A DNA stretch of 64,000 nt from Scatomonas sp963930955. GTDB lineage: Bacteria > Bacillota > Clostridia > Lachnospirales > Lachnospiraceae. The stretch is from NCBI GenBank assembly GCA_963930955.1, contig OZ006967.1, positions 62,001-126,000 on the forward strand, given 5' to 3'. The notes under the pieces are model-generated. The model made no database searches. It was not told where the DNA came from and saw nothing but the letters and a program-made list of their open reading frames with translations. The translations under genes and the position numbers were made by a program. Shown here in pieces: positions 17,374-25,666 of this stretch (position 1 is the first letter of the stretch; every line of letters begins with the position of its first letter).

Positions 17374-17967
17374 ATGAATGTTGACCTGCAAAAAGAACTT
17401 TTGATAAAAGTTTGCCGCCAATGCAGCCATCGAGGATTGCAGACCGGCAACGGCGGAAATATCAGTGTCCGCATTTCAGCAGAAACAATGCTGATAAAAG
17501 CCAGCAATACTTCTTTTTTCTCCGCCGAAAAAGAAGATTTTATTTTAACAGATTTTAAGGGGCAGCCTGTCTATTCCCATGGCAAACCTTCTAAAGAATG
17601 TCTGCTGCATGCTTATTTGTATCAGATCCGACCGGATATCCAGGCAATTGTGCATTGCCACTCCCCTTGGGCAACGGCCTGGAGCAGCACAGGACAAGTT
17701 CTGCCCACAGCTACCTATCACTCTGTCTTAAAGTTGAATGGTAATATTCCGACCTTGGATTCCAGCAGTTATTCTGTGCCCGAATCATTTTTTCCGTTGA
17801 TTGGCGCGGAACTGTCAAAGCAGCCGCACATACAGGGATTTCTGATGAAACGTCACGGGCAGTTTGCTTTCTCTGATTCTCTGGAAAATGCAATGTTTCA
17901 TGCGGAACTGATTGAAGAAACAGCTCAGATCGCATTACTGGAAGCCCTGCTTAAATCCCGGCTTTGA
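17374..17967 (+). CDS. Class II aldolase/adducin family protein (FucA/AraD-like)
   Basis: Zinc-dependent aldolase, epimerase or decarboxylase of 197 residues. GNGGNISVRI is the phosphate/substrate loop; the acidic residue in KPSKECLLH and the zinc ligands HCH (in IVHCHSPWATA) and RHG follow in canonical order. The family normally cleaves or decarboxylates phosphorylated sugars or sugar acids. It lies 25 bp after the Tm-1-like gene and shares its promoter. The missing kinase makes the exact substrate open. Confidence 0.9.
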   Translation: MNVDLQKELLIKVCRQCSHRGLQTGNGGNISVRISAETMLIKASNTSFFSAEKEDFILTDFKGQPVYSHGKPSKECLLHAYLYQIRPDIQAIVHCHSPWATAWSSTGQVLPTATYHSVLKLNGNIPTLDSSSYSVPESFFPLIGAELSKQPHIQGFLMKRHGQFAFSDSLENAMFHAELIEETAQIALLEALLKSRL

Positions 17968-17977
17968 TCAATCAAAA

Positions 17978-18013
17978 ACAGCTGCACGGAGAAAATGTTC
18001 TCCATGCAGCTGT
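17978..18013. terminator. Bidirectional terminator between aldolase and glycyl-tRNA synthetase genes
   Basis: A stem of ACAGCTGCA plus GGAGAA with one bulge, an AATG loop and a T-rich tail. It lies between convergent genes. Confidence 0.85.
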
Positions 18014-18024
18014 AATTTTTATTC

Positions 18025-19422
18025 TTAGAAAACAAACTTATCCGCGAAGTATGCCTCCAGTTCCCCAATGGGGATTCTCACCTGCTCCATCGTATCCCGA
18101 TCCCGTACCGTAACGGCTCCGTCCGTTTCCGAATCGAAGTCATAGGTTACGCAGAAAGGCGTGCCGATCTCGTCCTGGCGGCGGTAGCGCTTGCCGATAT
18201 TTCCTCTGTCGTCATACTCACAGTTATACTTTTTGGAAAGCTCTCCGAAGATCTTCTCAGCCCCCTCATTCAGCTTCTTGGACAAGGGCAGCACGGCGAT
18301 CTTTACCGGAGCCAGGGCCGGATGGAAGTGAAGAACTGTTCTTACATCGTTCTTTTCCGCATCCAGCACTTCCTCGTCATAAGCGCTGCAGAGGAAGGCG
18401 AGAACCACACGATCCGCTCCCAGGGAGGGCTCGATCACGTAGGGGATATATTTTTCGTTTTTGGTATCATCAAAATAACTCATATCCTGACCGGATACAT
18501 TCTGATGCTGAGTCAGGTCGTAGTCAGTCCGGTCCGCGATTCCCCAGAGTTCACCCCATCCGAAGGGGAAGAGGAATTCAATGTCTGTGGTTCCCTTGCT
18601 GTAGAAGCAAAGTTCCTCCGGGGAATGATCCCTGGCCCGCATCTCCTGGTCCTTCATACCCAGACTCTTGAGCCAGTCGATACAGAACTGCCGCCAATAG
18701 GAAAACCACTCAAGATCTGTACCGGGCTCACAGAAAAATTCCAGTTCCATCTGCTCAAATTCTCTGGTACGGAAGGTAAAGTTTCCAGGCGTAATCTCGT
18801 TCCGGAAGGATTTTCCGATCTGACCGATGCCGAAGGGAATCTTCTTGCGGCTGGTCCGGGCTACATTCTTAAAGTTTACAAAAATACCCTGCGCGGTTTC
18901 CGGGCGAAGGTAAACTGTGTTTTTCGCGTCCTCGGTAACCCCCTGGAAGGTCTTAAACATCAGATTGAACTGACGGATGTCCGTAAAGTTGTGCTTCCCG
19001 CAGCTGGGACAGGGAATTTCATTTTCCCGCACAAAGTTTTCCATCTGCTCCTGGGTCCATCCGTCCACGGTTCCTCCAGGGATTTCCATGCCCTTTTCCT
19101 GGCAGAAGTCTTCAATGAGTTTGTCTGCCCGGAAACGTTCGTGGCATTCACGGCAATCCATCAGCGGATCGGAAAAACCGCCCAGATGGCCGGACGCCAC
19201 CCAGGTCTGGGGATTCATCAGAATTGCGCAGTCCACCCCTACATTGTGAGGATCTTCCGTAACAAATTTCTGCCACCAGGCTTTTTTTACGTTATTTTTC
19301 AGCTCTACTCCCAGAGGGCCGTAATCCCAGGTGTTGGCCAGGCCTCCGTAAATCTCGGAACCCGGATATACAAATCCCCTGGATTTTGCCAGAGCTACGA
19401 TCTTTTCCATTGTCTTTTCCAT
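18025..19422 (-). CDS. glyS: Glycyl-tRNA synthetase, single-chain homodimeric type
   Basis: Charges tRNA-Gly with glycine. The 465 residues match the single-gene (eukaryal/Gram-positive) class II form and not the alpha2-beta2 type. The N-terminus shows GFVYPGSEIYGGLANTWDYG, then FRNEITPGNFTFRTREFEQ (motif 2) and EPSLGADRVVLAFL (motif 3). The C-terminal anticodon-binding domain occupies about 360-465. It is the last gene of purA-lipoprotein-glyS, 15 bp behind the lipoprotein. There is no space for a T-box leader. Confidence 0.96.
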   Translation of the reverse strand: MEKTMEKIVALAKSRGFVYPGSEIYGGLANTWDYGPLGVELKNNVKKAWWQKFVTEDPHNVGVDCAILMNPQTWVASGHLGGFSDPLMDCRECHERFRADKLIEDFCQEKGMEIPGGTVDGWTQEQMENFVRENEIPCPSCGKHNFTDIRQFNLMFKTFQGVTEDAKNTVYLRPETAQGIFVNFKNVARTSRKKIPFGIGQIGKSFRNEITPGNFTFRTREFEQMELEFFCEPGTDLEWFSYWRQFCIDWLKSLGMKDQEMRARDHSPEELCFYSKGTTDIEFLFPFGWGELWGIADRTDYDLTQHQNVSGQDMSYFDDTKNEKYIPYVIEPSLGADRVVLAFLCSAYDEEVLDAEKNDVRTVLHFHPALAPVKIAVLPLSKKLNEGAEKIFGELSKKYNCEYDDRGNIGKRYRRQDEIGTPFCVTYDFDSETDGAVTVRDRDTMEQVRIPIGELEAYFADKFVF

Positions 19423-19437
19423 GAATTCTATCTCCTA

Positions 19438-20046
19438 TCATTTTTGCTGATAAATAATGTACACAGGTTCATCTGTGAAGTCAGCTTCCTCCGATGCCTG
19501 CACCCGAACCTTTCCCTCCTGGGTAACCGACGCATTGGAAGAAGTATACAGAACTTCCCCCGGCAGCCGAACATCCAGAATTTCCTCCAGGATCAGCACT
19601 CTTGCCTCCTGCTGTCCCAAAACGGCTGACTGCTCCACAGCGTTGCCCGCAGGGTCCTGGAAACCCGTGTCGAATCCGTATCCGGCGGTCCTGGCTTCCT
19701 GCAGGCTGCCCAGAAAGCAATCCACTTGATTAAAGGCGGCATAATCTCCGGCAGAAGCGTATTGCAGGGTTATCCGTGCGATGCCCCCGGCAAGCCGGCA
19801 GGACTCCAGGGTCACTGTTTCTCCGCCGTTTTCCGCCTGGTACTCCTCCAGATCCTGACGGATATAGGTCCGTAGTTCATCCTGGGTGAAATCCTCGTCC
19901 TCTACATTCTCCACAATCGCCTGTTCCAGTACTCCGTCCTCATCCACCGAAAGGGTCGTCGTCTCCGGTTCCCTGCCTGCGCAGCCACCTGCAGCCAGAG
20001 CCGTCCCCGTCAGCAGGATGAGAAAAAGCCGCCTGAATTTTTTCAT
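19438..20046 (-). CDS. Predicted lipoprotein of unknown function
   Basis: 202 residues with a signal peptide ending in the lipobox AAGGC (Cys22), so anchored outside the membrane. The mature part begins with an acidic segment (about 35-75) followed by a mixed alpha/beta region. No catalytic motif or known domain was recognised. It is two bases from purA and 15 bp from glyS, so it is co-transcribed with housekeeping genes, which may mean a conserved cell-envelope role. Confidence 0.7.
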   Translation of the reverse strand: MKKFRRLFLILLTGTALAAGGCAGREPETTTLSVDEDGVLEQAIVENVEDEDFTQDELRTYIRQDLEEYQAENGGETVTLESCRLAGGIARITLQYASAGDYAAFNQVDCFLGSLQEARTAGYGFDTGFQDPAGNAVEQSAVLGQQEARVLILEEILDVRLPGEVLYTSSNASVTQEGKVRVQASEEADFTDEPVYIIYQQK

Positions 20047-20048
20047 AT

Positions 20049-21329
20049 TTATTTCTCCCGATAGATAATGTCGTCTCTTCCCGGGCCATTGGAAATCATG
20101 GTGATGGGGAAGCCGATCTTCTTTTCGATAAACTCAATATATTTCCGACAATTCTCCGGAAGCTCCTGGTATTTCCGAATGCCCCGGATGTCGCATTTCC
20201 AGCCCGGCAGTTTTTCGTACACCGGTTTCGCCTTTTCCAGCAGACCTGTGGTGGGGAAATCGGTGGTAATTTCTCCGTCAATCTCATAGGCAACGCAGAC
20301 CGGAATTTCATCCAGATATCCCAGCACATCCAGGACGGTAAAGGCCACATCGGTGGTACCCTGGAGACGGCAGCCGTAACGGGAAGCCACGCAATCATAC
20401 CAGCCTACTCTTCGGGGCCTTCCGGTAGTGGCTCCGTACTCTCCGCCATCGCCGCCTCTTCGTCTCAGCTCCTCGGCCTGGTCCCCGAAGATTTCCGATA
20501 CGAACGCTCCTGCTCCTACTGCGCTGGAATATGCTTTGGTCACAGTAACGATCTGTTTAATCTCATAGGGAGGCACACCTGCTCCCACTGCCCCGTAACC
20601 GGCAAGGGTGGAGGAGGAGGTTACCATAGGGTAAATTCCGTGATCCGGATCCTTCATGGATCCCAGCTGGCCCTCCAGCAGAATCTCCTTTCCTTCCTTC
20701 AGCGCGTTCCAAAGGTAAGCGGATACATCACAGACAAAAGGAGCCGCCATCTCCCGCCAGCCCATAAGCTCCTGGAAAAGAGCCTCCGGATCCAGCAGCG
20801 GTTTATGATACAGATTTTCCAGCAGCACGTTCTTTACTTCGCAGACATTTTTCAGTTTCTCCTTCAGCGCTTCTTCGTGAAAAAGCTCATTTACCTGGAA
20901 ACCGATCTTAGCGTATTTATCTGAATAGAAGGGAGCGATTCCTGACTTTGTGGAACCGAAGGACCGGCCTGCAAGACGCTCTTCTTCATACTGATCGAAG
21001 AGAATATGATAAGGCATCACCATCTGAGCCCTGTCTGAAATTTTAATTTTCGGCATGGGCACGCCTTTGGAGAGAATATCATCCACTTCTTTCTTCAGCA
21101 CCGGAATATTCAGGGCTACTCCGTTTCCGATCACGCTGGTGGTATGCCCGTAAAACACTCCGGAGGGAAGGGTATGCAGGGCAAACTTCCCGTAATTGTT
21201 TACGATGGTGTGACCCGCATTGGCGCCTCCCTGAAAACGGACGATAATGTCTGCTTCCTGGGCCAGCATGTCTGTAATTTTCCCCTTGCCTTCGTCTCCC
21301 CAGTTTGCACCGACTACTGCCTTAATCAT
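20049..21329 (-). CDS. purA: Adenylosuccinate synthetase
   Basis: GTP-dependent first step from IMP to AMP. The P-loop region is GANWGDEGKGKITD (usually GAQWGDEGKGK), followed by GGANAGHTI and the later TTGRPRRVGWYDC. The length of 426 is standard. purB, which carries out the next step, lies upstream on the same strand, separated by 163 bp with a strong hairpin, so expression is probably coordinated but adjustable. Confidence 0.97.
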   Translation of the reverse strand: MIKAVVGANWGDEGKGKITDMLAQEADIIVRFQGGANAGHTIVNNYGKFALHTLPSGVFYGHTTSVIGNGVALNIPVLKKEVDDILSKGVPMPKIKISDRAQMVMPYHILFDQYEEERLAGRSFGSTKSGIAPFYSDKYAKIGFQVNELFHEEALKEKLKNVCEVKNVLLENLYHKPLLDPEALFQELMGWREMAAPFVCDVSAYLWNALKEGKEILLEGQLGSMKDPDHGIYPMVTSSSTLAGYGAVGAGVPPYEIKQIVTVTKAYSSAVGAGAFVSEIFGDQAEELRRRGGDGGEYGATTGRPRRVGWYDCVASRYGCRLQGTTDVAFTVLDVLGYLDEIPVCVAYEIDGEITTDFPTTGLLEKAKPVYEKLPGWKCDIRGIRKYQELPENCRKYIEFIEKKIGFPITMISNGPGRDDIIYREK

Positions 21330-21373
21330 CTTGTATTTCCTCCTACAATTCGTTTCAATCCTTACTTAGACTT

Positions 21374-21410
21374 TAATGGAACATGCGGCACTCCGCCGCA
21401 TGTTCCATTA
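21374..21410 (-). terminator. Strong hairpin between purB and purA
   Basis: A perfect 16-bp stem (TAATGGAACATGCGGC and complement) with a 5-base loop. There is little T-run on the minus strand, so it may be a partial terminator or a 3' mRNA stabiliser after purB. Confidence 0.6.
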
Positions 21411-21492
21411 TAGCACAGGCTCTTCATTAGTTGAACTTATTATTGCTAATAAAGACCGCTAATTTTATAACCAACATTTATAAACCAGCGCC

Positions 21493-22929
21493 TCAGACAT
21501 TGATCTCCGCTGTCATTCCCAGCAGTTCCCGGTTGCCATCCAGGATAGGACGGATTACATTTTTCAGATATTTTTCCACCTGGTTTTCCGCACAGCCGGT
21601 ATAACGGGAGGGATCCATGGATTTTTTCAGATCCTCCAGAGACAGCTTAAAGGCAGGATCCGCCGCGATCCGCTCCAGAAGATCATTGTCCTTTCCTTCC
21701 ACCTTTACCGTACGGCCTGCCTCCATGGACAGTTCCCGGATCCGCTCATGGAGTTCCTGGCGGTCTCCTCCGGCTTTTACCGCATCCATCATAATATTTT
21801 CCGTTGCCATAAAGGGCAGTTCCGCCATCAGATGTTTCTCGATCACCTTGGGATATACCACCAGACCATCCACTACGTTCAGCATCAGGTCCAGGATACC
21901 GTCAACAGCCAGAAATCCTTCCGGAACAGACAGACGCTTGTTGGCGGAGTCGTCCAGGGTTCTCTCAAACCACTGCGTCGCTGAGGTAACCGCCGGGTTC
22001 AGTGCATCGATCATCACATACCTGGCCAGGGAGGCGATCCGCTCGCTGCGCATGGGATTCCGCTTGTAGGCCATGGCGGAAGATCCGATCTGGCTCTTCT
22101 CAAAGGGCTCCTCCACCTCTTTCAGGTGCTGCAGCAGCCGGATATCATTGGAAAACTTATGGGCGCTGGCAGCGATTCCCGCCAGCACGTTCAGCACCCG
22201 GGTATCTACTTTCCGGGAATAGGTCTGTCCGGAAACCGGATAGCAGGACTGGAAGCCCATTTTTTTCGCGATCATGGGATCCAGCTTGTCTACTTTTTCC
22301 TGATCTCCTTCAAAAAGTTCCAGAAAGCTGGCCTGGGTGCCTGTGGTTCCTTTAGAGCCCAGCAGCTTCAGGGTGCTCTGGACATACTCCAGATCTTCCA
22401 GATCCATCACCAGCTCATTCATCCAAAGGGTAGCACGCTTGCCCAGGGTCGTGGGCTGAGCCGGCTGAAAATGCGTAAAGGCCAGGGTGGGCAGAGCCTT
22501 ATTCTCATTGGCAAATTTGGCCAGCTCCGCGATGACATTCAGAAGCTTTTTCTTTACCAGCTTCAGCGCCTCGTTCATAATTATAATATCCGTATTATCT
22601 CCCACATAGCAGGAGGTAGCACCCAGATGGATGATTCCCTTGGCCTTGGGGCACTGTACGCCGTAAGCGTACACATGGGACATCACATCGTGGCGTACTT
22701 CTTTCTCCCGGGCCTGGGCCACTTCGTAATTAATATCCGTGATATGGCTCTTCAGTTCATCAATCTGCTCCTGGGTAATGGGCAGTCCCAGTTCCATCTC
22801 TGTTTCTGCCAGAGCCACCCACAGTCTCCTCCAGGTGGTAAACTTCATATCCTGGGAAAAAATATACTGCATCTCCCGGCTGGCATACCGCTGGGAAAGC
22901 GGGCTTGTGTATCTGTCTGTCGCGTTCAT
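21493..22929 (-). CDS. purB: Adenylosuccinate lyase
   Basis: Cleaves adenylosuccinate to AMP and SAICAR to AICAR. The fumarase-superfamily signature GSSAMAYKRNPMRSE is intact, and LGATSCYVGDNTDI and TLAFTHFQPAQPTTLGKR are present. At 478 residues it matches the Firmicute/animal-type PurB. The start at 22929 follows AAGGAGA; an in-frame upstream ATG at 23004 lies in the leader. The promoter is at 23031-23059, giving a roughly 95-base leader with no recognisable purine riboswitch. Confidence 0.96.
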   Translation of the reverse strand: MNATDRYTSPLSQRYASREMQYIFSQDMKFTTWRRLWVALAETEMELGLPITQEQIDELKSHITDINYEVAQAREKEVRHDVMSHVYAYGVQCPKAKGIIHLGATSCYVGDNTDIIIMNEALKLVKKKLLNVIAELAKFANENKALPTLAFTHFQPAQPTTLGKRATLWMNELVMDLEDLEYVQSTLKLLGSKGTTGTQASFLELFEGDQEKVDKLDPMIAKKMGFQSCYPVSGQTYSRKVDTRVLNVLAGIAASAHKFSNDIRLLQHLKEVEEPFEKSQIGSSAMAYKRNPMRSERIASLARYVMIDALNPAVTSATQWFERTLDDSANKRLSVPEGFLAVDGILDLMLNVVDGLVVYPKVIEKHLMAELPFMATENIMMDAVKAGGDRQELHERIRELSMEAGRTVKVEGKDNDLLERIAADPAFKLSLEDLKKSMDPSRYTGCAENQVEKYLKNVIRPILDGNRELLGMTAEINV

Positions 22930-23030
22930 ATTCTTCTCCTTATGTTCTGGCGCCTTTCTTTTCTCACGGAACCGCCGGAAATGCGGCCGCGGCACAAGGG
23001 GCAAGGCGCAGAAGCCCCTGATACCTGTAA

Positions 23031-23059
23031 ATTATAAAGCAGAAGTCTGGTAAAAGCAA
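23031..23059 (-). promoter_or_regulatory. purB promoter embedded in the preceding terminator
   Basis: TTGCTT (23054-23059) and TATAAT (23031-23036) with a 17-bp spacer on the minus strand. The spacer and -35 box lie inside the hairpin that ends the upstream ABC operon. Confidence 0.6.
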
Positions 23060-23073
23060 CCCAAACTTCTGCT
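23038..23073 (-). terminator. Terminator of amino-acid ABC operon
   Basis: A 9-bp stem AGCAGAAGT/ACTTCTGCT with an 18-base loop and T-rich tail lies downstream of the ATPase gene. Confidence 0.65.
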
Positions 23074-23103
23074 GTCTGTGCTTCTCCGAAATGCCTCCGG
23101 AGC

Positions 23104-23874
23104 CTAATTTTCTTCCTGGCGGAACCTTCCCAGAAAGCCCTGCATTCTGGCGTTCTCCGAGGCAAATACCTGCTCCGGGGTTCCTTCCTCCACAATCACG
23201 CCGCACTCCATAAAGATGATGTGATCCGCCACATCCCGGGCAAACTGCATTTCATGGGTAACGATGACCATGGTCATATGCTCCGCCGCCAGTTCCCGGA
23301 TCACCTTCAGGATCTCCCCGGTAAGTTCCGGATCCAGGGCGGAAGTAGGCTCATCAAAGAAAAGGATCTTGGGGTTCATGGCCAGGGCTCTGGCAATGGA
23401 CACTCGCTGCTGCTGTCCCCCGGAAAGCTGGCAGGGATAGGCCTCCGCTTTGTCGGAAAGCCCCATTTTCCCCAGAAGCTCCAGGGCCTGTTTCCTGACT
23501 TCCTCTTTGCCGCGCTTCTGTACCCGGATCGGAGCGTCCATAATATTTTTCAGTACGCTGTAGTGAGGAAAAAGATTAAAATTCTGAAAAACCAGGCCGT
23601 AATACTGCTTGATTTTTTTCATCTGCTCTGCTTTGGCATACACGGCTCTGCCGTTTACGCTTTTCACCACCTGTTCTCCCAGATAGAACAGTTCTCCGTC
23701 ATCCATGGTCTCCAGCATCGTAGCGCACCGGAGCAGGGTGGACTTTCCGGAACCGGAAGGTCCGATGATCGCCGTTACCCGGCCGGCCTCCACGCTGAGG
23801 GAAATGTCCTTCAGTACTTCCAGCTCGCCGAAGGATTTCTTAATGTGATTTATCTCCAGATATTTTTCTGCCAT
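23104..23874 (-). CDS. Polar amino-acid ABC transporter ATPase (HisP/GlnQ family)
   Basis: Cytoplasmic ATPase of a polar amino-acid importer, 256 residues. Walker A is GPSGSGKST, signature LSGGQQQRVS, Walker B ILFFDEPTSALDPEL, and the switch histidine lies in VTHEMQFARDVAD. It is the last gene of the binding protein-permease-ATPase operon, 11 bp after the permease. Exact amino-acid specificity cannot be called. Confidence 0.94.
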   Translation of the reverse strand: MAEKYLEINHIKKSFGELEVLKDISLSVEAGRVTAIIGPSGSGKSTLLRCATMLETMDDGELFYLGEQVVKSVNGRAVYAKAEQMKKIKQYYGLVFQNFNLFPHYSVLKNIMDAPIRVQKRGKEEVRKQALELLGKMGLSDKAEAYPCQLSGGQQQRVSIARALAMNPKILFFDEPTSALDPELTGEILKVIRELAAEHMTMVIVTHEMQFARDVADHIIFMECGVIVEEGTPEQVFASENARMQGFLGRFRQEEN

Positions 23875-23885
23875 TTTCCCTCCTC

Positions 23886-24542
23886 CTATTTATAGTAGCT
23901 GAGCTTTTTCTCAAAAAGTTCCATGATCCAGGCCACTACATAGTTAAAGATATAGTAGAAGATACCGGCTCCCACATAGGGGATCACGTTGGACCAGGCC
24001 GCCGCCAGTTCCTTAGAACGGGTAAACAGTTCCATAACGCCGATGGAAAAGGCCAGAGTGGTATCCTTGACCAGCGTAATCACCTCGTTGGTGATGGAAG
24101 GCAGGATCCGTTTGATCACCTGGGGCAGGATAATGTGGAAAAAGGTCTGGGATTTAGAGTATCCCAGCACCGCCGCCGCCTCATACTGGCCGGCCGGCAT
24201 AGATTCAATGCCGCTGCGGTAAATTTCCGCAAAATAAGCTGCGTAGTTTAAAGTAAATCCAATGATTACCGCCAGATTCTGGGAGTTGGGGGTAAGGCGG
24301 ATCCCGAAAATAAAATACGGCCCGAAGTAAACTACCAGCAGCTGCAGCATCAGAGGGGTACCCCGCATGATGGAAATATATACCTTTACAATATTGCGGA
24401 GGACAGGGTTTTTCGACATACGGCCGAAAGCCACGATCATACCGAAGGGCAGGGCCAGCAGCAGTGTAATGCCGAAGATCCAGAGGGTGGTTACCATGCC
24501 GTCCCCCAAATTGGTCAGCAGTAATTCCAGATTGAACTTCAT
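23886..24542 (-). CDS. Polar amino-acid ABC transporter permease (HisMQ type)
   Basis: 218-residue inner-membrane permease with about five helices. YISIMRGTPLMLQLLVVYFG and the EAA-type coupling loop EAAAVLGYSKSQTFFHIILPQ are characteristic of the HisM/GlnP family. Only one permease gene is present, so the channel is probably a homodimer. Confidence 0.94.
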   Translation of the reverse strand: MKFNLELLLTNLGDGMVTTLWIFGITLLLALPFGMIVAFGRMSKNPVLRNIVKVYISIMRGTPLMLQLLVVYFGPYFIFGIRLTPNSQNLAVIIGFTLNYAAYFAEIYRSGIESMPAGQYEAAAVLGYSKSQTFFHIILPQVIKRILPSITNEVITLVKDTTLAFSIGVMELFTRSKELAAAWSNVIPYVGAGIFYYIFNYVVAWIMELFEKKLSYYK

Positions 24543-24632
24543 AGTTTCTCCTTTTCACAGCGAAAGGCTGCCGCGGCGCCAAGCGCCCCGGCAACCTCTG
24601 TTTTCTGTTTTCTCCGGGATCTGTTTGCTCCC

Positions 24633-25532
24633 TTATGCCTCGATGATAGTAAGATCCTCGCCGAACCACTCCTGGGAAATCGCAGCCAGTGTTCCGTCTG
24701 CCGCCATCTCCTTCAGGGTATCATTCACCTGATCCCGAAGAGCGGTATCGCCTTTCTTAAAGCCTACACCGTACTCTTCTTCCGCGATCACGTCATCCAG
24801 GATCTTAAAATCCTTGTTATTCTGGGTAATATAGTAGCTGGCAAATACCTCGTCCATGGCTACCGCTTCTACCGCCCCGGACTCCAGTTCCATGAGACAG
24901 GTCAGATAATCGGCTACCGGACGGATCTCTCCGAAGCTGGAAGCCAGCTCCTGGTTCTCATCCAGTGCGTGCTGGGCTGAGGAATCCATCTGCACATTGA
25001 TCACTTTGCCTGCCAGATCCGCAGCGGAAGTGTAGGAGGAATCTCCTCTTACCACAAAGATCTGCTCGTTCTTCATGTAGGGATCCGACCACTCATAATC
25101 ATTTTCCCGGCCTGTCATGGTAAATCCATTCCAGATACAGTTAATGGTGCCGCTCTCCAGTTCCAGGTCCTTGCTGTTCCAGTCAATGGGCTTGTACTCA
25201 ATGCCCATGCCCAGACGCTCTGCTACTTCCGCAGCCAGATCCAGGTCAAAACCTGTGTACTCCCCGTCATCGCCTACAAAGCCCATGGGCGGAAATGCAG
25301 AGTCAAAGCCTACGATCAGAGTATCCGCCGCCGCTTCTCCCGTGCTGTCTCCGCTGGTCTCTGAACCGCTTTCAGTGGCGGTATCGCTGCCGCTTTCGGA
25401 AGATACATCCGCTCCGCTTCCGGAAACGGTGTCCGTATTGCTGCCGGAAGACGCCTCCTGTCCGCTTCCGCAGGCCGTCAGGGAAGCTGCCATCATGGCT
25501 GCCAGCAGACAGCCGATTACTTTCTTTTTCAT
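24633..25532 (-). CDS. Polar amino-acid ABC transporter substrate-binding lipoprotein
   Basis: 299 residues. The signal peptide ends in the lipobox SLTAC, followed by about 50 residues of low-complexity Ser/Gly/Asp/Thr/Glu linker, then a type II periplasmic-binding fold (SBP_bac_3) with GFDSAFPPMGF and GFDLDLAAEVAERLG. The GF(D)xA start and the absence of further domains fit polar amino acids. It is first in the operon and strongly promoted (25608-25637). Confidence 0.93.
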   Translation of the reverse strand: MKKKVIGCLLAAMMAASLTACGSGQEASSGSNTDTVSGSGADVSSESGSDTATESGSETSGDSTGEAAADTLIVGFDSAFPPMGFVGDDGEYTGFDLDLAAEVAERLGMGIEYKPIDWNSKDLELESGTINCIWNGFTMTGRENDYEWSDPYMKNEQIFVVRGDSSYTSAADLAGKVINVQMDSSAQHALDENQELASSFGEIRPVADYLTCLMELESGAVEAVAMDEVFASYYITQNNKDFKILDDVIAEEEYGVGFKKGDTALRDQVNDTLKEMAADGTLAAISQEWFGEDLTIIEA

Positions 25533-25607
25533 CTCTTTTTCCTCCCGATATCTTTTATCATAGTATCACGTAGTCACTCTACCATGCTAAACTGTATGAC
25601 AGGACTT

Positions 25608-25637
25608 ATACTACCATAAAAACGGCGTGTCTGTCAA
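25608..25637 (-). promoter_or_regulatory. Promoter of amino-acid ABC operon, -35 inside alr terminator
   Basis: TTGACA (25632-25637) and TAGTAT (25608-25613) with an 18-bp spacer. The -35 box is in the loop of the hairpin that terminates alr. Confidence 0.6.
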
Positions 25638-25651
25638 CCGCAAACACGCCG
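25623..25651 (-). terminator. Terminator of alr
   Basis: An 8-bp stem CGGCGTGT/ACACGCCG with a 13-base loop is followed by TTTTTA on the minus strand. Confidence 0.75.
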
Positions 25652-25666
25652 CTCTCCTGGCTTTTC

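Larger units (their letters stand above)
7950..17967. other. AT-richer accessory block with two outward-facing operons
   Basis: Between about 7950 and 17967 the base composition and codon use are clearly more AT-rich than on both flanks, by eye. The block contains an ABC importer set, MBL hydrolase, UroD-like protein, GntR regulator, Tm-1-like protein and class II aldolase. The left edge falls inside the 3' end of the MBL gene; the right edge is the aldolase stop and terminator. No integrase, transposase or flanking direct repeat was found, so acquisition by transfer is inferred only from composition and the left-edge fusion. Confidence 0.55.

Noticed and set aside
7950..17967. Prophage or integrative element
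   Set aside because: No integrase, portal, capsid, relaxase or attachment-site repeats were found; only composition and the holin hint at transfer.
19423..19437. T-box leader for glyS
   Set aside because: Only 15 bases separate glyS from the lipoprotein gene, too little for a T-box.
18322..19629. 435-codon open frame opposite glyS
   Set aside because: Shadow of glyS; no family pattern.
22930..23030. Purine riboswitch in the purB leader
   Set aside because: The roughly 95-base leader does not show the conserved junction residues of guanine/adenine riboswitches.
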